From Pseudomonas sp. GV085 (lineage in GTDB: Bacteria; Pseudomonadota; Gammaproteobacteria; Pseudomonadales; Pseudomonadaceae), in NCBI RefSeq assembly GCF_003050925.1, contig NZ_QAOV01000002.1, forward strand, positions 248,001-312,000: a DNA stretch of 64,000 nt. Reading direction: 5' to 3'. Position numbers and translations under genes: made by a program. How positions within the stretch are numbered: position 1 is the stretch's first letter; every line of letters begins with the position of its first letter. Shown piece by piece: positions 56,555 through 64,000 of the stretch. The notes beneath the pieces are model-generated. The model had not been told where the DNA came from and did not search any database. It saw only the letters and a program-made list of their open reading frames with translations.

Positions 56555-58032
56555 GATACGGATTCCTCGGGAAATGCAGATTCGGTCAATTGCTCCCGGT
56601 AGCGCTCGACGATGGCATCACGACGGGGCCGGCCATTGGCGGTGAGCAAGCCGTTGGCAGGAGTGAAGGGTTGGGCGAGCCGGCTCCAGTGGCGGACCTG
56701 GGCGTATTCGGGCAAAGCCTCGTTGGCCTGGGCCACGGCGGCGGCCAGTTGTTCGTCGGTACAGTCCGGGCGATGCGGCCAGAGCAACGCATGGTTGTGA
56801 GGCATCGCCTCGCCATAGACGAAGGCCTGGGCGATATGGCCGCGCTGGGTCAATTCGGCCTCCACCCACTCGGGATTCACGTTACGCCCGAAACTGGTGA
56901 CGAACTGATGTTTCTTGCGTCCCTTGAGGTAGAGAAAACCCTCGGCATCGAACTCGCCTAGATCGCCGCTGGGCCACCATTGGGCGGTGTGCGGCGCCTC
57001 TCCCAGATAGCCCAGCAAGGTCGAGCCCCTGATCAGCACTTCGCCGTCGTCCGCCAGGCGAATCTCCACGTGGGGCAGCGGCCGTCCAACACTGCCGGGG
57101 CGCGATGCTTGCGGGCGATTGAGGCACACCACCGACGCGCACTCGGACAGCCCGTAACCTTCATAGACGGGTATGCGCACCCGTTGAGCGCGGTGCAGGA
57201 GATCTTCGCTGACCCGGGCACCGCCCACGGCGGCAAAACGCAGGTGCTGTGGGTCAAAGGCCTTCTGCTCGGCAGCACTGACCAGCATCAGCAACAACTG
57301 CGGCACCAGAATCAGGCTCTGGGGCGATCGGCTGGCCAGGCATCCCGACAGTTTCGGCACATCCACACCGCTGGCGCCTTGAATCCCCAGGGTTTTCTGG
57401 CTCGGCAGGCTCAAGGTAGCGCCGGCATACAGCGCGGCGTAACAGCCGATGTTCTCCAGCAAAATGGCCAGCGGCAGCAGCGCCAAATGGTGATTCGCGG
57501 CGGTGGGTTTGCTGGCCAGGTCCAGCTCGCGAGCGACCCGCAGAATGCTGTCGGCACTCAAGCACACGCCCTTGGGTGTCCCGGTGGTACCCGAGGTGAA
57601 GGTCAACTTGGCGGTGCCGTCAGGCATCCGGTTCGGGCCACTGAAGGTGCGGTGCCAGAACTCGCCGCACTGCTGATACCCGGCCGCTTGCAGCTCGTCG
57701 TGCAGTTGCGGCTCGGTAATGACGTGTTCGGCCTGGCTCTGCTCCAGGCAATGCTTGCGTTGCGCCGGACTGAAAAAAGGCGGCAAGGCCACGCAGGTCA
57801 AACCCTCGAACAACGCAGCCAGATCCCACAGCATGGCTTCGACACCATTGTCCAGCGCCAGTGCGACCACCCTGACCCGTTCATCGCGCAGGCGCTGCTG
57901 GCGATAAATGACCTCGGCATACAGCGTGGCGTAATCCAGCTTCAGATGATCGCCCCACAACGCAATGTCGTTGGTTTTTTGCTCGGCGTGATTACGCAGG
58001 GTCTGTTTGAAGTGCTCCATTTCAGGCGACAT
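56551..58032 (-). CDS. AMP-dependent acyl ligase
   Basis: This 493-residue protein is an ANL-superfamily adenylating enzyme: P-loop LTFTSGTTGTPKGV (A3), GYGLSECASV (A5), SGDLGEFDAEGFLYLKGRKK (A7-A8). The usual A10 lysine stretch reads LLTANGRPRRD, with Arg where long-chain acyl-CoA ligases have Lys (see findings). There is no carrier-protein domain, so it would make acyl-AMP and then acyl-CoA or acyl-carrier protein in trans. It overlaps the thermostable-hemolysin-like gene by 11 bp and the diiron oxidase gene by 4 bp. Substrate is unknown; a fatty or aryl acid is likely. Confidence 0.88.
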   Translation of the reverse strand: MSPEMEHFKQTLRNHAEQKTNDIALWGDHLKLDYATLYAEVIYRQQRLRDERVRVVALALDNGVEAMLWDLAALFEGLTCVALPPFFSPAQRKHCLEQSQAEHVITEPQLHDELQAAGYQQCGEFWHRTFSGPNRMPDGTAKLTFTSGTTGTPKGVCLSADSILRVARELDLASKPTAANHHLALLPLAILLENIGCYAALYAGATLSLPSQKTLGIQGASGVDVPKLSGCLASRSPQSLILVPQLLLMLVSAAEQKAFDPQHLRFAAVGGARVSEDLLHRAQRVRIPVYEGYGLSECASVVCLNRPQASRPGSVGRPLPHVEIRLADDGEVLIRGSTLLGYLGEAPHTAQWWPSGDLGEFDAEGFLYLKGRKKHQFVTSFGRNVNPEWVEAELTQRGHIAQAFVYGEAMPHNHALLWPHRPDCTDEQLAAAVAQANEALPEYAQVRHWSRLAQPFTPANGLLTANGRPRRDAIVERYREQLTESAFPEESVS

Positions 58033-58699
58033 GGCAGGCCCCCTCGATGGAGGTTGGCAAGCCCAGGCGGCTGAACAGGCCTATGTTGCGCAAATGAATG
58101 AATCCGGAGCGGATATTGCCAACATGAACCCACGGCTTGCTTTCGTAGTAACTGCCCCAGGCGTGGCGGTCCTCGCCCAGACGCGCCGGGTCGGCAGCAC
58201 ACAGCGTCACGGGCTTCAAGCCAAGTCGGTGAAAGCTGTTGACCAGCCCCAGGTTCCCGGTGAAGGCGATCCATTCCAGCCCCCCCATGGCGAGCAGGTA
58301 GGTCATCGCGATGATGCTCATCCGTGCGCTGCCGGTGTCGCTGGCAGCCAGGTTGCCTACCTCGACAATGGCTGACCGGCCTACGGTCTGGTCGGCAACG
58401 GCACTGATCAGCGGATCGATCGCCTCGTCCAGGTAACGTTCCAGAAACAGCGGCCCGGTGCTCGCCAGACGTACCCCGACCACCGCACAAAGCGCGCCGG
58501 ACGCATCGCTCATGCCAAACAGCTGCGGCATGAAATGGCGAATATCGGCACCGTGGGCCCTACGAAAACGTTGCTGGATAAAGTCTTCGAAGGCGCTCCG
58601 TTGCGCAGCGTCCGGCAAGGCCCTGACGAGATACATCTGCTGTGCTTCGGCCAGGCCAAAGTGCAGCGACAACTGAACGTTCCAGTTGAAATCGGACAT
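58022..58699 (-). CDS. Thermostable hemolysin family protein (GNAT-like)
   Basis: This 225-residue protein matches the thermostable hemolysin (delta-VPH, T_hemolysin) family: IQQRFRRAHGADIRHFMPQL, ALCAVVGVRLAS, PLFLERYLDEAID, VEVGNLAASDTGSARM and the C-terminal WGSYYESKPWVHVGNI. The name comes from a Vibrio clone; the fold is thought to resemble GNAT/acyl-homoserine-lactone synthases, and no signal peptide is present, so a cytoplasmic transferase is more plausible than a toxin (inference). ATG 58699 has GAGG 7 nt upstream. It is the first gene of the operon. Confidence 0.85.
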   Translation of the reverse strand: MSDFNWNVQLSLHFGLAEAQQMYLVRALPDAAQRSAFEDFIQQRFRRAHGADIRHFMPQLFGMSDASGALCAVVGVRLASTGPLFLERYLDEAIDPLISAVADQTVGRSAIVEVGNLAASDTGSARMSIIAMTYLLAMGGLEWIAFTGNLGLVNSFHRLGLKPVTLCAADPARLGEDRHAWGSYYESKPWVHVGNIRSGFIHLRNIGLFSRLGLPTSIEGACHVA

Positions 58700-58899
58700 T
58701 GAAAACCTCTCCCCGGATCTAGTGGGGAGAAGTATCAAAGACATTTCTTAATGAAGTCTGAAGGTGACAAAACCATTGTCGCCCTGGCAGTCCGTCATGC
58801 CGATGTGCAACAGCGGTGCAGGCCGCCCCCCCGACTGGCTGGCCGCAGGTACTCATGCACACCCTGCCGGACGGCGCTGGAGTGCGACTTTGCGCCGGG

Positions 58900-61026
58900 C
58901 TACAACGTGTAGGAAATACCGACCTGCACCGTTCTTGGTGCCCCTGGAAAGGCGTAGACGTTGCCGAATGCGCCCTCCTCAAAATCTTCGTCCATCAGGT
59001 TCTTCACATCCAGGTTGAGCCTGATCCTGTCGTTGACCTTGTAGTAGCTCAGCAGGTCGACAACGGTGTAACTGCCCATCGAAAACGCCGTGTTGGCGGT
59101 CTGCCCTGCACGCTCATCGACGTACTTGAGCCCGGTGCCAAGTCCCAGTCCCTGGAGCGCGCCATCCTGGAACTCGTAGACGTTGAGCAGGCTGAAGCTG
59201 TTCTGCGGAATGTTCATCAGCCGGGTGCCGGACTGGATGACGTTGTCCTTGGTCACTTCGGCATCGACATAGGCGTAACCGCCAATCACCCGCCATTGCG
59301 GGGTCAGGTTGCCGGCGATGTTGAGGTCGAAACCACGGCTGCGCACCTCGCCTGCCGCCACACTGAACGTCGAGTCCACAGGATCGGTGGTGAGTACGTT
59401 ACGCTTTTCGATCTGGTAGATCGCCGCGTCGACACTCAATTGACTGTCCAGCGCTTCCCACTTGATACCCAGCTCATAGGACTTGCCCTTTTCCGGTTCG
59501 AAACCACCGCCCTGGCGACTGGCACCGGTATTGGGCTTGAACGAGCGAGCCGTATTGGCATAGATCGCCACGGTGTCGGTGAGGTCATAGGTCACGCCAA
59601 CGCGCGGGGTCACCGCATTGTCGCTGGCCTCCCAGCTTCTGCCGCCCGGCACGAAGGTTTCAAAGTCATGCTCGAAGCGCTCGAAACGGGCCCCGGCCAA
59701 AACTCTCAAACGCTCGGTCAAGGCCACCTGATCCTGGATGAACGCCGCGTAGGTCTTGAGGTTTTCCTTGTCGTTGGTCGGGGTACGGGTCAAGGCTGGA
59801 CGCGGCTGGCCATACACCGGGTTGAAGATATCGATCGGGTAGGCACTCACCGCCCCGCTGGAGCGCTGGATAATCGCCTGGTAGTCGTAATCCTCGTACT
59901 CGATGCCGGTCAGCAGGGTGTGATCGAAACCGCCTGCGGTGAAATGTCCGGTGAGGTTGAGTTGGGTGTCCTTGTCCGTCCACTCCAGCTTGCGGTAGTT
60001 GAAGTTACGGCCCAGGGTGCGCCCGTCCGCGGCCACACCGTTGGCTTCGACCGCATTCCCCTTGAGGGTGCCGTCGAGCCATTGGAATCCGCCGCCCAAC
60101 GTCCAGTTATCGCTCAGCAGATGCTCGAACCGCAGTTGCGCCATGTTGTTGTCGTTGTGCAATTTGCCAACGTCTTTTTCGCCGAAGAAGGTATCGCGCG
60201 AGGCCGTGCCGATCTGGTTTGGAAAGCGCGTCAGGCCGCGGTCGAGCGGGTGATTGTTGCGCATGAAGTCGCCTTCGAAAATCACCTTGGTGTCATCGCT
60301 GGCCTGCCAGGACAGCACCGGCGTCACGCCGTAGCGTTCGGTTTCGACATGATCGCGGAAGGTATCACCGCCCTCGCCCACCACGTTCAGGCGATAGGCC
60401 AGGCGCCCCTCTTCGTCCAGCGGGCCAGAGGCGTCCAGCGTGCCACGCTGCATGCCCTGGTCATCGAGTTGGCTACCCAGGGTCACCGTGGGCACGGCCA
60501 GGGGTTGTTTGGAGATGACGTTGAAAGTGCCACCCGGATCGCCTCGGCCATAGAGCATGGTCGCCGGTCCTCGCAGTACTTCCAGTCGCTCGATGGTGTT
60601 GGCATCGGGCATGTTCGGATAGCCACGGTTGATCGGGAACCCGTTGCGATAGAACTCCCCGGTGGTGAAGCCGCGCACGGTAAAGGTGGTCAGGCCCTGG
60701 CCGCCGAAATTGTTGGCCCGCCCCACCCCGCCGGCGTAATCGAGTGCATCCTGCAAACGGGTGGCACTGATGTCTTCGACGACATCCCGGGTGACCACAC
60801 TGATGGACTGGGGCGTTTCGTGGATCGAAGTGTCGGTGCGCGTGGCGCTGGCCGAACGCGTCGCGCGATACCCGTCAACCGGCCCCAGGGCAGTTTCGAA
60901 GTCAGCTGTGCCAACGATGTCAGTCGCTTGCAACTCCAGACTGGATTTATCGGTAGTTGCTTGCTCCGCCCAAGAGGCTGCGGAGAATGCCTGAAGCACG
61001 CAGATAGACACCAGAGTACGACGCAT
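58900..61026 (-). CDS. TonB-dependent siderophore receptor
   Basis: This 708-residue outer-membrane receptor has a signal peptide (MRRTLVSICVLQAFSAASWA), a plug domain (ETPQSISVVTRDVVEDI, RGFTTGEFYRNGFPINRGYP, VLRGPATMLYGRGDPGGTFN) and a 22-strand barrel ending in VQVGISYTL with a terminal aromatic-hydrophobic strand. It resembles FhuA/FpvA-type receptors of hydroxamate or pyoverdine siderophores. There is no N-terminal signalling extension, so it is a plain receptor. A Fur-box-like site lies 86 bp upstream. It ends 200 bp before the hemolysin-like gene on the same strand; co-transcription is possible. Confidence 0.9.
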   Translation of the reverse strand: MRRTLVSICVLQAFSAASWAEQATTDKSSLELQATDIVGTADFETALGPVDGYRATRSASATRTDTSIHETPQSISVVTRDVVEDISATRLQDALDYAGGVGRANNFGGQGLTTFTVRGFTTGEFYRNGFPINRGYPNMPDANTIERLEVLRGPATMLYGRGDPGGTFNVISKQPLAVPTVTLGSQLDDQGMQRGTLDASGPLDEEGRLAYRLNVVGEGGDTFRDHVETERYGVTPVLSWQASDDTKVIFEGDFMRNNHPLDRGLTRFPNQIGTASRDTFFGEKDVGKLHNDNNMAQLRFEHLLSDNWTLGGGFQWLDGTLKGNAVEANGVAADGRTLGRNFNYRKLEWTDKDTQLNLTGHFTAGGFDHTLLTGIEYEDYDYQAIIQRSSGAVSAYPIDIFNPVYGQPRPALTRTPTNDKENLKTYAAFIQDQVALTERLRVLAGARFERFEHDFETFVPGGRSWEASDNAVTPRVGVTYDLTDTVAIYANTARSFKPNTGASRQGGGFEPEKGKSYELGIKWEALDSQLSVDAAIYQIEKRNVLTTDPVDSTFSVAAGEVRSRGFDLNIAGNLTPQWRVIGGYAYVDAEVTKDNVIQSGTRLMNIPQNSFSLLNVYEFQDGALQGLGLGTGLKYVDERAGQTANTAFSMGSYTVVDLLSYYKVNDRIRLNLDVKNLMDEDFEEGAFGNVYAFPGAPRTVQVGISYTL

Positions 61027-61111
61027 CTAGGAAACCTTGTGAAAATAGCCAAATGGGGTGGCATACATGCCAACAAATCGCGGCGCATGGTATACCACGT
61101 CGCGATGTTTT

Positions 61112-61130
61112 GATACGTATTCTCATTTGT
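61112..61130 (-). promoter_or_regulatory. Fur box upstream of siderophore receptor gene
   Basis: Read on the minus strand, ACAAATGAGAATACGTATC matches about 12 of 19 positions of the GATAATGATAATCATTATC consensus, including the central ATGA.AAT core. It is well placed (86-104 bp upstream of the start) for iron repression. Confidence 0.6.
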
Positions 61131-61193
61131 ATTTTCTGAAGGCGACCTGCGCCATTTCAAATCGCTGATGGTTCAAGCCCCACTGGCGCAGCC

Positions 61194-61213
61194 AAAAAAG
61201 GGCCCCGAAGGGC
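61194..61213 (-). terminator. Terminator downstream of multiheme cytochrome gene
   Basis: On the minus strand GCCC-TTCG-GGGC with a tetraloop is followed by CCTTTTTT. It is about 165 nt after the cytochrome stop. Confidence 0.65.
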
Positions 61214-61377
61214 TAATGCCGATCAGTTAAGCCGAGACACTGAACCTGTGGCGAGGGACTGCCCGTTACCGATGAATGGGGATGACCCACCTGCGCCGGC
61301 ACCGTCTCAGGCTTTTGCTCCTCGATCTCACCATTGAGTGCCTTGTGCATCTTGACGGTGTCCAGCGCCCCGCCCCG

Positions 61378-62847
61378 CTAAAAGTGCGCCTTACCGGGTC
61401 CGGCGGCTTGCAGGCTGGGCGACAGGGGAACGCTCTGCGTGACTTTGGCCATCTGGGTGATTTCCACCTGCACCTTGTCCTTGCCCAGCAGGTAGTCGGC
61501 CAGCTTCTGGGAGAACGGCCAGTAGTTCAGTGCGGCCGTCAGGGTCAGAGGCCCGACGGCGTCGGGCGGCACCAGGAAGGAGAACTCCCCGATATCGTAG
61601 CCCTTGGGCAGAATGCGGTTATCCGAGAGAATCTGCGTGGCATTCCAGACCTCGACGTCCAACGGATTGCCGTCCTCGTCGCCGATGTGCACTTTGAAGT
61701 TTCGCGTGTTGTCCTCGGTCTTGCCGTCCTTGATCGCACCCAGTCGATAGAGCTCGCGACCACTGGCATCCAGCACCCGGAAATCGATCCACATCTCCCG
61801 TCCCTCCGGAAAACCGGTCGGCAGCTTGTGTCCGGCGCCGACGTTGGAAACTTTGACGGTTACCGAGTTGTATTGCCCTGGAATGATGGCGGCCGGCAGT
61901 TGCTGGAAGGTTATTTCCCCCGCGCGCGCGAGCATGTCGCGCGCGCGTTGCGCGCCCACTTCCTGACCGAGATGCTTGAGCATCATCGCGTTGGCTCCGC
62001 TGAACCAATGCGAGGCGACCTCCTCGCGGTCTGGCCCCATGATCGCGGCCTTGCCCGCATAACCCGGCATATGGCAGCTCTGGCAGGTTACGCCGTTGAG
62101 GCTGTAGGCGCTTTCCTGCCATTCGTCATAGGTACGCTCGACCGCCACACTGCTGAACGGGTGCGTGACGTTGTGGCAGGTGGCGCAAAAGTCCGAGCGC
62201 GTGTGCAGAGCGGAATACACAGTGTCGTGATAAGGCGAAACGGCGTCTTTACGCGGGCCGAACTTGGTCGGTTTACCGTGCGCCCGAGGGCTCAGGACAT
62301 AGGCGCCGTTATCGAGGCCCGTGCGGGCACTGATGTTGTGGCAGGTCTCGCAATCGACCCCGGGCATCGGATGATTCTTCGCACTGTCTTCAATCGAGGA
62401 GCGGTTGACTTGCGAATTGATTTGCCCGGTCGTGAGACCGATCGGGGTATGGCAGCCAGTGCAGAAGTTATCGACCTTCCCTTCGGTGGCCGAACTCGCA
62501 CGCTGGAGCAAGGCCCGATAGATGGGTTCATCCCAGGCCTGGGACATCATCGATGAGCGCCACTGTTTGTAAATCTCTGTATGGCAAGCGCCACAGACCT
62601 GGGCATTGTCGAAGTCTTTTATATTCAAAACCAGGTTGCCAGGGGTATTGGCCCGATGCGGAAAGAACGGCATCGCGCCAGTCACATGCATGATCCTGGA
62701 GCGTGCCGGCTCCAGCCACTTCTCATTACTTTGATTGTCATTACCCAGAGGTTCGTCTGCCGCCATCAGCGTAACCGTCAGCAGGCAAGCTAGAAAACAC
62801 AACCCGCGCAGCGCTACCTGCGCACGTGTATGTCTGGAGTGGCTCAT
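61378..62847 (-). CDS. Pentaheme cytochrome c (cytochrome c554-like)
   Basis: This 489-residue protein has a signal peptide (GLCFLACLLTVTLMA) and five CxxCH heme sites: CGACH, CTGCH, CETCH, CATCH and CQSCH, all within about residues 85-260. The first half resembles the cytochrome c554 domain; the second half (260-489) is heme-free beta-rich sequence with NVGAGHKLPTGFPEGREMWI. The start ATG at 62847 has better spacing from GGGG than the ATG two codons earlier. Multiheme c proteins shuttle electrons in the periplasm; no reductase partner is nearby, so the redox partner is unknown. Confidence 0.87.
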   Translation of the reverse strand: MSHSRHTRAQVALRGLCFLACLLTVTLMAADEPLGNDNQSNEKWLEPARSRIMHVTGAMPFFPHRANTPGNLVLNIKDFDNAQVCGACHTEIYKQWRSSMMSQAWDEPIYRALLQRASSATEGKVDNFCTGCHTPIGLTTGQINSQVNRSSIEDSAKNHPMPGVDCETCHNISARTGLDNGAYVLSPRAHGKPTKFGPRKDAVSPYHDTVYSALHTRSDFCATCHNVTHPFSSVAVERTYDEWQESAYSLNGVTCQSCHMPGYAGKAAIMGPDREEVASHWFSGANAMMLKHLGQEVGAQRARDMLARAGEITFQQLPAAIIPGQYNSVTVKVSNVGAGHKLPTGFPEGREMWIDFRVLDASGRELYRLGAIKDGKTEDNTRNFKVHIGDEDGNPLDVEVWNATQILSDNRILPKGYDIGEFSFLVPPDAVGPLTLTAALNYWPFSQKLADYLLGKDKVQVEITQMAKVTQSVPLSPSLQAAGPGKAHF

Positions 62848-63182
62848 AAGCATTTCCCCTGGACGGTTGCAGAGGAGGACAGCAGCACTTCAATTGAGCC
62901 AGCGGGGTATTTCGCGATGTAAACCGATGGTTACATGCAATCACTCAATGGGGGTACTGACAGCTCCACAGGTTCCCGACTCTGCAACTTTCAAGAACGG
63001 GACAAGCTCTCACTCAGCAATTACTTTGCCAGCGTTGTGTAAACCATGTGCGAGCCCAGCAAACATTGGCCACAAGTTGAAATAGCGTGCTGGAGGAGAC
63101 GCGAATACTGCTGGGGAAAGGCGCCCCATTTGTGGGGCAGCTCACTCCGAAATCGGGGGCCACTCACTTGACTCGCTACGAC
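62848..63182. other. Intergenic, nothing recognised
   Basis: About 335 bp between ohrR and the cytochrome gene, holding the cytochrome promoter. No gene, repeat or strong hairpin was recognised. Confidence 0.5.
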
Positions 63183-63641
63183 TTACTCCCTGTCTTTCGT
63201 CGAGCGGATGAGATTGCCCCTTAACTTCACAATGGCCTTCTGCATTTGCACGAAGTCGTCGGGGTCAAGACCGGTTTGCGGGAAGCCGTCTTCGGTGAGG
63301 CCTTCGCGCAGTTTTCGTCCCTCTTTGGTGAGACTGATCCGCACCTGGCGTTCGTCTTCCGGGTCGCGCTGGCGCAGCAAATACCCCATTGCTTCCAGCT
63401 TCTTGAGGATCGGCGTGAGGGTATTGGACTCGAGAAACAGCTTTTCGCCGAGGCTGCCAACGGTCTGGTTGTCTTCCTCCCACAGCGCAACCAGGGTGAT
63501 GTATTGCGTATAGGTCAGGCCGAGCCGTTCAAGCATCGGCTTGTAGGCCTTGCCGAAGGCCAGGTTGGCTGAATAGACCGCAAAACACAGGAAATCGGAG
63601 AGTTTGAGATCCAGGGCGGATGTCTTGTCGGTGTTTTTCAT
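63183..63641 (-). CDS. ohrR: MarR family regulator OhrR
   Basis: This 152-residue protein has an N-terminal LSDFLCFAVYSANLAFGKAY in which Cys19 is the peroxide-sensing cysteine of OhrR, and the MarR winged helix (QTVGSLGEKLFLESNTLTPILKKLEA, then RDPEDERQVRISLT wing). OhrR represses ohr until organic hydroperoxides oxidise its cysteine. It is located 114 bp downstream of the ohr gene on the same strand. An operator-like palindrome lies just upstream of it. Confidence 0.93.
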   Translation of the reverse strand: MKNTDKTSALDLKLSDFLCFAVYSANLAFGKAYKPMLERLGLTYTQYITLVALWEEDNQTVGSLGEKLFLESNTLTPILKKLEAMGYLLRQRDPEDERQVRISLTKEGRKLREGLTEDGFPQTGLDPDDFVQMQKAIVKLRGNLIRSTKDRE

Positions 63642-63678
63642 GGACGTTCTCTTGGGTCAGTCTTGCGAGACTGAAACT

Positions 63679-63689
63679 ATACGTCGTAT
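63679..63689. promoter_or_regulatory. Palindrome upstream of ohrR
   Basis: ATACG-T-CGTAT is a perfect 5-1-5 palindrome 38 bp upstream of the ohrR start, in the gap after ohr. It could be an OhrR site for autoregulation; OhrR sites are usually AT-rich inverted repeats, so this is a fair but unproven match. Confidence 0.4.
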
Positions 63690-63720
63690 GCGATGGTATC
63701 GGAAGTGCGTATAAACACCG

Positions 63721-63747
63721 ACGGCGGGCCCCTGGTGAGCCCGCCGT
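63721..63747 (-). terminator. GC hairpin after ohr
   Basis: ACGGCGGGC and GCCCGCCGT form a 9-bp stem 9 nt after the ohr stop; no T run follows on the minus strand. It may stop or weaken read-through into ohrR. Confidence 0.55.
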
Positions 63748-63755
63748 GCAGTGGG

Positions 63756-64000
63756 TTATGCCGTCAGGACGTTGATGTCGACATCAATGTTGCCCCGTGT
63801 GGCCTTGGAGTACGGGCAGATTGCATCGGCGTTGTGGGCCAGCTCGGTCGCCACCCCATGATCCAGCCCCGGCACACGCAAAGTCAGTCGAGCCTGAAGG
63901 AAGTAAGCCGCGCCGGTCTGGCCCAGATCGACTTCAATGTCGACGGCCGTGTCGGTCGGCAGTGTCACCTTCATCTGCTGGGCGACCAGCCCCACCGCTG
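63756..64000 (-). CDS. ohr: Organic hydroperoxide resistance protein Ohr, C-terminal part
   Basis: The C-terminal part of an OsmC/Ohr-family thiol peroxidase runs in from beyond the right edge. NADAICPYSKATRGNIDVDI contains the resolving cysteine motif CPYSKATRGN typical of Ohr, and the preceding LTLRVPGLDHGVATELAH helix fits. Ohr reduces organic hydroperoxides using two active cysteines and a lipoylated partner. The first catalytic cysteine lies outside the window. Gene order ohr-ohrR is standard in Pseudomonas. Confidence 0.93.
   Translation of the reverse strand, partial: AVGLVAQQMKVTLPTDTAVDIEVDLGQTGAAYFLQARLTLRVPGLDHGVATELAHNADAICPYSKATRGNIDVDINVLTA

Noticed and set aside
58816..61113. 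Long open frame on the plus strand (765 codons)
   Set aside because: It lies antisense to the siderophore receptor, which has clear plug and barrel motifs; the antisense frame has no family resemblance and reflects GC-rich codon bias.

Overview
This 64 kb window looks like chromosomal DNA of a Pseudomonas, most likely of the fluorescens/putida type. The evidence is the GTAGGAGCGAGC-type REP elements, a PtrA-like small copper-response protein, a QseBC-type pair beside a thermostable-hemolysin operon, and GC-rich codon use throughout. I saw no rRNA, tRNA, CRISPR array, prophage or intact insertion sequence; the only mobile-like traces are one inverted-repeat remnant (253-409) and three REP units.

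Left part (1-16 kb): a DJ-1/PfpI gene cut by the window edge, a DUF3422 membrane protein, then a long minus-strand catabolic cluster. In transcription order this is an Lrp/AsnC regulator, a cyclophilin, an Xaa-Pro aminopeptidase, an NCS1 nucleobase/hydantoin permease, a TorF-type porin, and HyuA and HyuB (ATP-dependent hydantoinase/oxoprolinase). The layout suggests uptake and ring opening of a hydantoin-, imide- or pyroglutamate-like compound. An MFS permease and a GAF-GAF-GGDEF-EAL protein follow.

16-22 kb: an Fe/2-oxoglutarate dioxygenase, a DAD-type cupin, an epoxide-hydrolase-like enzyme divergent from an AraC regulator, an Arg/Asp/Tyr-rich small lipoprotein and a DUF1329 protein.

22-36 kb: a dense signalling island. 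Two unknown membrane proteins, a lone receiver and a NarL-type regulator read left. A soluble 1620-residue poly-HAMP hybrid kinase and a receiver-HisKA_3 kinase read right, followed by a 942-residue multicopper oxidase, a polytopic membrane protein and the PtrA-like protein. The simplest reading is a branched phosphorelay next to a metal-oxidation or copper-response module; that link is inferred from position only.

36-52 kb: a nucleotidyltransferase, an MHS-type transporter, a REP pair, a solitary amino-acid binding protein, an ornithine-decarboxylase/putrescine-antiporter pair (speF-potE), a secreted NUC1 nuclease, a GFA protein, a MocR regulator with a TIM-barrel isomerase and MFS transporter, and a tail-to-tail NarX-type kinase and NarL-type regulator.

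52-64 kb: QseBC-type two-component genes lie just downstream of a tightly overlapping five-gene operon: thermostable-hemolysin/GNAT-like protein, AMP-dependent ligase, heme-oxygenase-like diiron oxidase with a complete ligand set, SDR and an exported TPR protein. A Fur-controlled TonB siderophore receptor lies upstream on the same strand. This operon is the best candidate here for an undescribed biosynthetic system. A pentaheme cytochrome c and the ohr-ohrR peroxide module close the window.
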